From the NCBI GenBank assembly GCA_016201575.1, contig JACQCN010000374.1:1-10754 (forward strand): a stretch of 10,754 bases of DNA, given 5' to 3'. This DNA comes from Candidatus Rokuibacteriota bacterium. Its GTDB lineage: Bacteria > Methylomirabilota > Methylomirabilia > Rokubacteriales > CSP1-6. Under the pieces are notes generated by a model. The model had not been told where the DNA came from. It did no database searches and saw nothing but the letters and a program-made list of their open reading frames with translations. The position numbers were made by a program, and so were the translations under genes. How positions within the stretch are numbered: the first letter of the stretch is position 1; each line of letters opens with the position of its first letter. Below, one piece after another: positions 6,199 to 10,754 of this stretch.

Positions 6199-7042
6199 GG
6201 TGAACCTGACCCTCGAGGTGCTCGGCAAGCGCCCGGACGGTTACCACGAGATCGCCACGGTGATGCAGGCCGTGGACCTGTCCGACCAGGTGGTGCTCGA
6301 GGACGCGCGCTCTCTGATGCTGGAGACCGACGCTGCCGGTGTGCCGACGGGCGCCGACAATCTCGTGATGCGCGCGGCCGCGCTCCTGCGGGAGGCCGCC
6401 GGCGTCGACCGGGGCGCGCGCATCCGGCTCGCCAAGCGGATCCCGGTGGCGGCGGGCCTCGGCGGCGGCTCGAGCGACGCAGCGGCCACGCTGTGGGGGC
6501 TCAATCGCCTCTGGGGCGTCCGGTGGGGCGGCGAGCGCCTGAGCGAGCTGGCCGTGCGGCTCGGAATGGACGTGCCGTTCTTCCTGGGCCGGGGGCGGGC
6601 CCTGGCGACCGGGCGGGGCGAGCGGATCGAGCGGCTGCCCGGGGGCGGCGCGTACGCGCTCGTGCTCGTGAACCCGAACATCGCCCTCCCGGCCCGGGAG
6701 GTGTACGGGCGGGTCACGGAGGCGGTATTCTCGGACGGCTCCCGCGTCCCGGCGATGCTCAAGGCGCTCGAGCGGCGGAATGCCGCGGTCGTGGCCGCCA
6801 GCCTCTACAATGGCCTCGAGACGGTGGTCGAGCCGGCGTGGCCGGTGGTGGGCCGGATCAAGGCCGCGCTCGCGAGCGCGGGCGCGCTCGGCGCGGTGAT
6901 GTCGGGGAGCGGGCCGACGGTGGTCGTGGTCGCGCGCTCGCTCGACCACGCGCGGCAGATCCGGACGCGGGTGGCGCGGGCGTCGTGGTCGTGCTGGTCG
7001 GTGCGCACGGTGTCCGGGCCGGCGGTCCGCCTCGCCGGTTGA
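6167..7042 (+). CDS. ispE: 4-diphosphocytidyl-2-C-methyl-D-erythritol kinase
   Basis: A GHMP-family kinase of 291 residues that phosphorylates CDP-methylerythritol with ATP in the non-mevalonate (MEP) isoprenoid pathway; cytosolic. From the GTG start the protein reads MRRLVVNASAKVNLTLEVLG with the substrate-binding K11, followed by KRPDGYHEI (21-29). The ATP-binding glycine loop PVAAGLGGGSSDAAA is at 93-107, the catalytic aspartate D135 lies in RLGMDVPFFLGRG, and motif 3, AVMSGSGPT, is at 243-251. Length is normal. The extreme C-terminus (SWSCWSVRTVSGPAVRLAG) is less conserved, as usual. The start overlaps the LolB-like frame by 32 nt, so translation may be coupled. The gene ends 52 nt before tRNA-Gln and is in the conserved lolB - ispE - prs order. 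Confidence 0.95.
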   Translation: MRRLVVNASAKVNLTLEVLGKRPDGYHEIATVMQAVDLSDQVVLEDARSLMLETDAAGVPTGADNLVMRAAALLREAAGVDRGARIRLAKRIPVAAGLGGGSSDAAATLWGLNRLWGVRWGGERLSELAVRLGMDVPFFLGRGRALATGRGERIERLPGGGAYALVLVNPNIALPAREVYGRVTEAVFSDGSRVPAMLKALERRNAAVVAASLYNGLETVVEPAWPVVGRIKAALASAGALGAVMSGSGPTVVVVARSLDHARQIRTRVARASWSCWSVRTVSGPAVRLAG

Positions 7043-7067
7043 GCGGCCGGGGGCGCTGGACGACAAT
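7039..7067 (+). promoter_or_regulatory. Candidate promoter of tRNA-Gln (and prs operon)
   Basis: TTGAGC (7039-7044) and GACAAT (7062-7067) are spaced by exactly 17 bp, each with four of six consensus matches. The -35 box overlaps the ispE stop codon. The expected start near 7074 is about 20 nt before the tRNA, leaving a short 5' leader for RNase P to remove. Moderate support only. Confidence 0.42.
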
Positions 7068-7094
7068 GGACGGCGTGGAGACGATGGGGCTCGT

Positions 7095-7169
7095 TGGGGC
7101 GTGGCCAAGCGGTAAGGCGCGGGACTTTGGATCCCGTATTCGGGGGTTCGAATCCTCCCGCCCCAACCA
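7095..7169 (+). tRNA. tRNA-Gln (anticodon TTG)
   Basis: A complete cloverleaf with encoded CCA. The acceptor stem TGGGGCG (7095-7101) pairs with CGCCCCA (7159-7165), with discriminator A7166 and CCA 7167-7169. The D stem is GCC/GGC (7104-7106/7116-7118). The anticodon stem CGGGA/TCCCG (7120-7124/7132-7136) encloses loop CTTTGGA with anticodon TTG at 7127-7129. The T stem GGGGG/CCTCC (7142-7146/7154-7158, one G-T pair) has loop TTCGAAT. It reads CAA and, by wobble, CAG. It lies between ispE and prs, the same place as tRNA-Gln in Pseudomonas. Confidence 0.97.
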
Positions 7170-7224
7170 TTCTCCGGGTCGATCCGGGGCGGGAGGGGGG
7201 CGGCGGTCCCAGCGATGAGACGGC

Positions 7225-7230
7225 GAGAGG
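7225..7230 (+). promoter_or_regulatory. Ribosome binding site that fixes the prs start
   Basis: GAGAGG lies 5 nt before ATG 7236 and favours it over the in-frame ATG at 7215. The upstream ATG would add seven residues (MRRREAR) not usual for this family. Confidence 0.6.
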
Positions 7231-7235
7231 CGAGA

Positions 7236-8174
7236 ATGGCATACGAGCTGAAGCTGTTCTCCGGCAACGCGAACCGGCCGCTGGCCGACGAGATCGGCCA
7301 GTACCTGCGCGTATCGGTCGCCAACGCCGACGTCGACCGGTTCTCGGACGGCGAGATCTTCGTCCAGATCAACGAGAACGTCCGCGGCGCGGACGTCTTC
7401 ATCATCCAGCCCACCTGCCCGCCCGTGAACGACAACCTGATGGAGCTGCTCGTCATGATCGACGCGCTCAAGCGCGCGTCGGCGGGCCGCATCACCGCCG
7501 TCCTCCCCTACTACGGCTACGGGCGGCAGGACCGCAAGGTCCAGCCGCGCGTGCCGATCACGGCCAAGCTCGTCGCCGACCTGCTGACCGCCGCCGGCAT
7601 CGACCGCGTGATGGCGCTGGACCTGCACGCGGGGCAGATCCAGGGCTTCTTCAACATCCCCGTCGACCACCTCTTCGCCGCGCCCGTCATCATCGACTAC
7701 CTGGGCAAGAAGGACCTCCAGGATCCGGTCATCGTGTCGCCCGACGCCGGCGGCGTCGAGCGCGCCCGCGCCATCGCCAAGCGGCTCAAGGCGGGCCTCG
7801 CCATCATCGACAAGCGGCGGGACGGCCCGAACGTGGCCGTGTTCATGCACCTGATCGGCGACGTGCGGGGCAAGGACGCGGTCATCATCGACGACATGAT
7901 CGACACCGCGGGCACCCTGATCCAGGCCGTGGAGGCGCTCGAGCGCGAGGGCGCGCGGCGGATCATCGCCTGCGGCGTCCACCCGGTCCTGTCCGGGCCG
8001 GCCGTCGACCGCATCCGCTCGTCGCCCCTCGAGGAGCTGGTCATCACCAACTCGATCCCGGTCCCGGGGCAGAAGCGCCTGGCGCGGGTCACCGTCCTGT
8101 CGGTGGCGCCGCTCCTCGGCGAGGCGATCCGCCGCATCCACGACGAAGAGTCGGTTTCCACCCTATTCGTGTAG
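7236..8174 (+). CDS. prs: Ribose-phosphate pyrophosphokinase (PRPP synthetase), class I
   Basis: Cytosolic enzyme of 312 residues that transfers pyrophosphate from ATP to ribose 5-phosphate, making PRPP for purine, pyrimidine, histidine, tryptophan and NAD synthesis. It begins [20 protein letters not shown] and keeps all class I landmarks: [16 protein letters not shown] (36-51), the ATP flexible loop [10 protein letters not shown] (92-101), [11 protein letters not shown] (129-139) with the catalytic/Mg-binding H131, the KRR segment (193-195), and the PRPP loop DDMIDTAGT (219-227). The end ESVSTLF is typical. Length fits the family (about 315). The stop TAG overlaps the Shine-Dalgarno of rplY, so prs, rplY, pth and hppA probably form one operon downstream of tRNA-Gln. 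Confidence 0.97.
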   Translation: MAYELKLFSGNANRPLADEIGQYLRVSVANADVDRFSDGEIFVQINENVRGADVFIIQPTCPPVNDNLMELLVMIDALKRASAGRITAVLPYYGYGRQDRKVQPRVPITAKLVADLLTAAGIDRVMALDLHAGQIQGFFNIPVDHLFAAPVIIDYLGKKDLQDPVIVSPDAGGVERARAIAKRLKAGLAIIDKRRDGPNVAVFMHLIGDVRGKDAVIIDDMIDTAGTLIQAVEALEREGARRIIACGVHPVLSGPAVDRIRSSPLEELVITNSIPVPGQKRLARVTVLSVAPLLGEAIRRIHDEESVSTLFV

Positions 8175-8187
8175 GAGCACCCTCGAC

Positions 8188-8877
8188 ATGGAACAGCGAG
8201 AGCTCACCGTTCAGCACCGCCAGGGCACGGGCAAGTCGGTGGCGAAGCGCCTGCGCCGGACCGGCCAGGTCCCGGCCATCGTCTACGGCGGCGCGTCCCC
8301 CGTGCCGGTCACGGTCGATCCCAAGGACGTGCTGCGGATCATCCACGGCCACGAGGGCAGCACCCAGCTCCTGTCGCTCCGGTTCGCCGGCGACGGCGGC
8401 AACACGGTGGCCATCATCCGCGACATGCAGTTCGACCCCGTCACCGAGGCCCTGATGCACGTCGACCTCCAGGAGGTCGCGATGGACCGGGCGATCACGG
8501 TGACGGTCGCCGTGCACGCGGTCGGCGAGCCCGCGGGCGTGCGCGAGCAGCTGGGCGTCCTCAACCTCGTCCTGCACGAGCTGAACGTCTCGTGCCTCCC
8601 GGGCCAGATCCCCGAGCGGATCGACGCCGACGTATCCGCGCTGATGATCGGCGACGTCCTCACGGTGGCGCAGATCACGCCGCCGTCCGGCGTGCGGATC
8701 CTCAACGATCCCGGCCAGGCGGTCGCCACCGTCGCCCCGCCGCGGGCGGAGGAGGCGCCGGTCGTCGCCGCGGTCGCCGTCGTCGCGCCCGCCGAGCCCG
8801 AGGTGCTCACGGAGCGCAAGCCCAAGGAGGGCGCCGAGGAAGGCGCCAAGGAAGGCGGGAAGAAGGAGAAGAAGTAA
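8188..8877 (+). CDS. rplY: Ribosomal protein bL25, long Ctc/TL5 form
   Basis: A 229-residue 5S rRNA-binding ribosomal protein of the two-domain type. The N-terminal bL25 domain (about 4-95) carries GTGKSVAKRLRRTGQVPAIVYGG (13-35) and FDPVTEALMHVDL (82-94). The TL5/CTC C-terminal domain (about 98-184) follows, with VGEPAGVREQLGVLN (112-126) and PERIDADVSALMIGDVL (142-158). The last 45 residues are low complexity: Ala/Val-rich (189-205), then Lys/Glu/Gly-rich (211-229), probably disordered. AGGAG (8173-8177) lies 10 nt upstream of the ATG and overlaps the prs stop. The prs - rplY - pth order is widely conserved. Related Ctc proteins are stress-induced in some bacteria; that cannot be judged here. 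Confidence 0.95.
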   Translation: MEQRELTVQHRQGTGKSVAKRLRRTGQVPAIVYGGASPVPVTVDPKDVLRIIHGHEGSTQLLSLRFAGDGGNTVAIIRDMQFDPVTEALMHVDLQEVAMDRAITVTVAVHAVGEPAGVREQLGVLNLVLHELNVSCLPGQIPERIDADVSALMIGDVLTVAQITPPSGVRILNDPGQAVATVAPPRAEEAPVVAAVAVVAPAEPEVLTERKPKEGAEEGAKEGGKKEKK

Positions 8878-8892
8878 TCGGGGCGGGCCCGC

Positions 8893-9429
8893 GTGGCTCA
8901 GGCCGTCGTGGGGCTCGGAAACCCCGGCGCCGAGTACGCGGGCACCCGTCACAACGTGGGCCAGCGGGTGGTCGACGGGCTGGCCGCGACACTGCACGCG
9001 CGCTTCGCGCGGCGAGGCGAGGCGCTGATCGCCCGCGGCCAGTGGCGGGGAGAGCCGCTGTCCCTGGTCAAGCCGCAGGCCTTCATGAACGTCACCGGCC
9101 CCGCCCTCGCCCGCATCGCTCGCCGGCTGCGTCTCGGCCCGGCGGACCTGATCCTGGTCTACGACGACATCGATCTCGCCCTCGGCGCCGTCCGCGTGCG
9201 CATGAAGGGCAGTCACGGCGGCCACAACGGAGTGCGCTCGATCATCGAGTCCCTGCAGACCGACGAGCTTCGCCGCGTGAAGATCGGCATCGGACGCCCG
9301 GCCAGCAGGACCGAGGTGACCGACCACGTCCTGACGCGCTTCGACCCCGAGGAGCTGCCCGTCGTCGAGGCGGCCTGCGCCGAGGCGGCGGAGCGCGTCC
9401 TGAAGCTCGTCACCGAGCGAGCACAGTAG
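8893..9429 (+). CDS. pth: Peptidyl-tRNA hydrolase
   Basis: A 178-residue esterase that releases tRNA from prematurely dropped-off peptidyl-tRNAs; cytosolic and usually essential. The start is GTG 8893 ([20 protein letters not shown]), 15 nt after rplY. Active-site residues are in place: N10, catalytic H20 in TRHNVG, N66 in [10 protein letters not shown], the aspartate of [10 protein letters not shown] (D91) and N112 in [12 protein letters not shown]. The product-side motif VKIGIGRP is at 129-136. It is slightly shorter than the 185-195 typical of enterobacterial enzymes but complete. The Shine-Dalgarno is only a G-rich stretch (8880-8887), so coupling to rplY is plausible. The stop TAG overlaps the Shine-Dalgarno of hppA. 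Confidence 0.96.
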   Translation: MAQAVVGLGNPGAEYAGTRHNVGQRVVDGLAATLHARFARRGEALIARGQWRGEPLSLVKPQAFMNVTGPALARIARRLRLGPADLILVYDDIDLALGAVRVRMKGSHGGHNGVRSIIESLQTDELRRVKIGIGRPASRTEVTDHVLTRFDPEELPVVEAACAEAAERVLKLVTERAQ

Positions 9430-9439
9430 GAGCGACTCG

Positions 9440-10754
9440 ATGGGCTCCGTGACCCTCGCGCCCGTCCTGGGGATTCTGGGCCTCGCGATGGCCTTCGCCA
9501 TGTACCGCCACGTCGTCGCCCAGCCGGCCGGCACCGGCGCCATGCTCGACATCGCCGCCCAGATCCACACCGGGGCCATGGCCTTCCTGCGCAAGGAGTA
9601 CTCGATCCTCGGCTGGTTCATCGCGGTGGTGGCGGTCGTGCTGGCCCTGGTCATCGGGCCGCCCACCGCGCTGGCCTTCGTCGGCGGCGCGCTCTGCTCG
9701 ATCCTCGCGGGCTTCTTCGGCATGAAGGCCGCCACCCGCGCCAACGTCCGCACGGTCAACGCCGCCAACACCGTCGGCCGCGACCGCGCCCTGTCCATCT
9801 CCTTCTACGGCGGCGCCGTCATGGGGCTCTCGATCGCGAGCCTCGGCATCATCGGCCTCGGCGTCTTCTACCTCGTCTGGGGCCAGCCGCTGGTCATCAA
9901 CGGGTTCGCCATGGGCGCCTCGTCGATCGCGCTGTTCGCGCGCGTGGGCGGCGGGATTTACACGAAGTCGGCCGACGTCGGCGCGGACCTGGTCGGGAAG
10001 CTCGAGGCCGGGATCCCCGAGGACGACCCGCGGAACCCGGCGGTCATCGCCGACAACGTGGGCGACAACGTCGGCGACGTCGCCGGGATGGGCGCGGACC
10101 TGTTCGAGTCCTACGTGGGCTCGGTGGTGGCCGCCATCGCCATCGGCGCCACCCTCGCCGCGCCGGAGCGCTACACGGCGCTCCCGATCGTGATCGTGAT
10201 GGCGGGCCTGGGCGCCTCCGCCGTCGGGATCCTCTCGATGGGCTGGCTGCAGAAGCTCGACCCCCAGCAGGCGCTGCGCTCCTCGACGATCATCGCCGCC
10301 GTGCTCCTGACCGGGCTCTCGGCGGGCGTGGTGTGGATGTTCGACGTCGGCTGGGGCCCGTTCGGGGCCGTGGTCTCCGGCCTCGTGGCCGGGGTGGTCA
10401 TCGGCTATCTGACGGAGATCTACACCTCGGGGCGGCCCGTGCAGCGCATCGCCGAGTCGTGCCAGACGGGGGCGGCCACCAACATCATCTCGGGCTTCGC
10501 CGTGGGCATGGAGTCGACCGCCCTGCCCGTCCTGGCCATCTGCGCGGCGATCTACGCGGCCTACGCCGCCAGCGGGCTCTACGGCATCGCGCTCTCCGGC
10601 GTCGGCATGCTGGCGACGATCGGGATCACGATGAGCGTGGACGCCTACGGTCCCATCGCCGACAACGCGGGTGGGATCGCCGAGATGGCCCACCTCGGCC
10701 CCGAGACCCGCAAGATCACCGACCGGCTCGACGCCCTCGGGAATACGACCGCCG
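9440..10754 (+). CDS. hppA: Membrane-bound ion-translocating pyrophosphatase, N-terminal 438 codons (runs off right edge)
   Basis: Integral membrane enzyme that couples PPi hydrolysis to H+ or Na+ export. ATG 9440 has an AGGAG 7 nt upstream and follows pth by 10 nt. The 438 residues present, of about 650-700 expected, carry multiple hydrophobic helices and the substrate-binding signature: [18 protein letters not shown] (170-187), [12 protein letters not shown] (189-200), [20 protein letters not shown] (204-223) and [18 protein letters not shown] (404-416) follows. The last residues, LGNTTA (433-438), put alanine where K+-independent enzymes carry lysine, so a K+-dependent type is predicted. 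FESY with E223 is the arrangement I recall from bacterial K+-dependent Na+- or H+-pumps; the ion cannot be assigned. Placement after prs and pth links it to PPi released by biosynthesis. Confidence 0.95.
   Translation, partial: MGSVTLAPVLGILGLAMAFAMYRHVVAQPAGTGAMLDIAAQIHTGAMAFLRKEYSILGWFIAVVAVVLALVIGPPTALAFVGGALCSILAGFFGMKAATRANVRTVNAANTVGRDRALSISFYGGAVMGLSIASLGIIGLGVFYLVWGQPLVINGFAMGASSIALFARVGGGIYTKSADVGADLVGKLEAGIPEDDPRNPAVIADNVGDNVGDVAGMGADLFESYVGSVVAAIAIGATLAAPERYTALPIVIVMAGLGASAVGILSMGWLQKLDPQQALRSSTIIAAVLLTGLSAGVVWMFDVGWGPFGAVVSGLVAGVVIGYLTEIYTSGRPVQRIAESCQTGAATNIISGFAVGMESTALPVLAICAAIYAAYAASGLYGIALSGVGMLATIGITMSVDAYGPIADNAGGIAEMAHLGPETRKITDRLDALGNTTA

Noticed and set aside
7172..7189. 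Hairpin CTCCGG / CCGGGG just after tRNA-Gln as an intrinsic terminator
   Set aside because: The stem is only about six pairs with one G-T, and no T run follows, so a rho-independent terminator is not supported.
9410..10693. 427-codon open frame on the minus strand opposite hppA
   Set aside because: His/Asp/Arg/Gly-rich low-complexity product; the plus strand encodes an unmistakable membrane pyrophosphatase.

Overview
This is a strongly GC-rich bacterial window with tightly packed genes. It is mostly core chromosome. The codon use, the many double-membrane features (two lipoproteins with lipoboxes, a LolB-like protein) and the abundance of peptide-uptake genes suggest a Gram-negative soil or subsurface lineage. 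Candidatus Rokubacteria/Methylomirabilota or a deltaproteobacterial-type group would fit, but this is an impression and was not tested.

Left part (1-3298, minus strand). Read from right to left: rlmD (23S rRNA m5U methyltransferase), the remnant of an oligopeptide ABC transporter in which the start of a DppB-type permease is joined out of frame to the end of a DppC-type permease, a 66-bp sequence present as two tandem copies, a metal-dependent amidohydrolase of the Xaa-Pro dipeptidase/imidazolonepropionase-like group, and the first 69 codons of an unrecognised protein running off the left edge. The layout suggests a former peptide uptake and peptide hydrolysis operon that lost its transporter by deletion.

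Middle (3299-3394). This is a short AT-richer divergent promoter region. On the minus strand a near-consensus sigma70 promoter sits so close to rlmD that the transcript would be nearly leaderless. An 11-nt palindrome covers the -35 region.

Right part (3395-10754, plus strand). Genes in order: a DciA-like DUF721 protein, a long TPR lipoprotein, a LolB-like lipoprotein that looks truncated at its 3' end, ispE, tRNA-Gln(TTG), prs, rplY/ctc, pth, and the first 438 codons of a membrane pyrophosphatase (hppA). The run TPR lipoprotein - lolB - ispE - tRNA-Gln - prs - rplY - pth is the same order I recall from Pseudomonas (PA4667 to PA4672), so it appears to be an ancient conserved block. It combines outer-membrane lipoprotein handling, isoprenoid precursor synthesis, PRPP synthesis, translation and pyrophosphate recycling. 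Prs, IspE and translation all feed pyrophosphate or phosphate metabolism, so hppA at the end fits.

I found no CRISPR array, insertion sequence, phage gene, defence system or clearly new multi-gene system. The points most worth a second look are the transporter deletion scar with its adjoining tandem repeat, and the shortened LolB-like gene.
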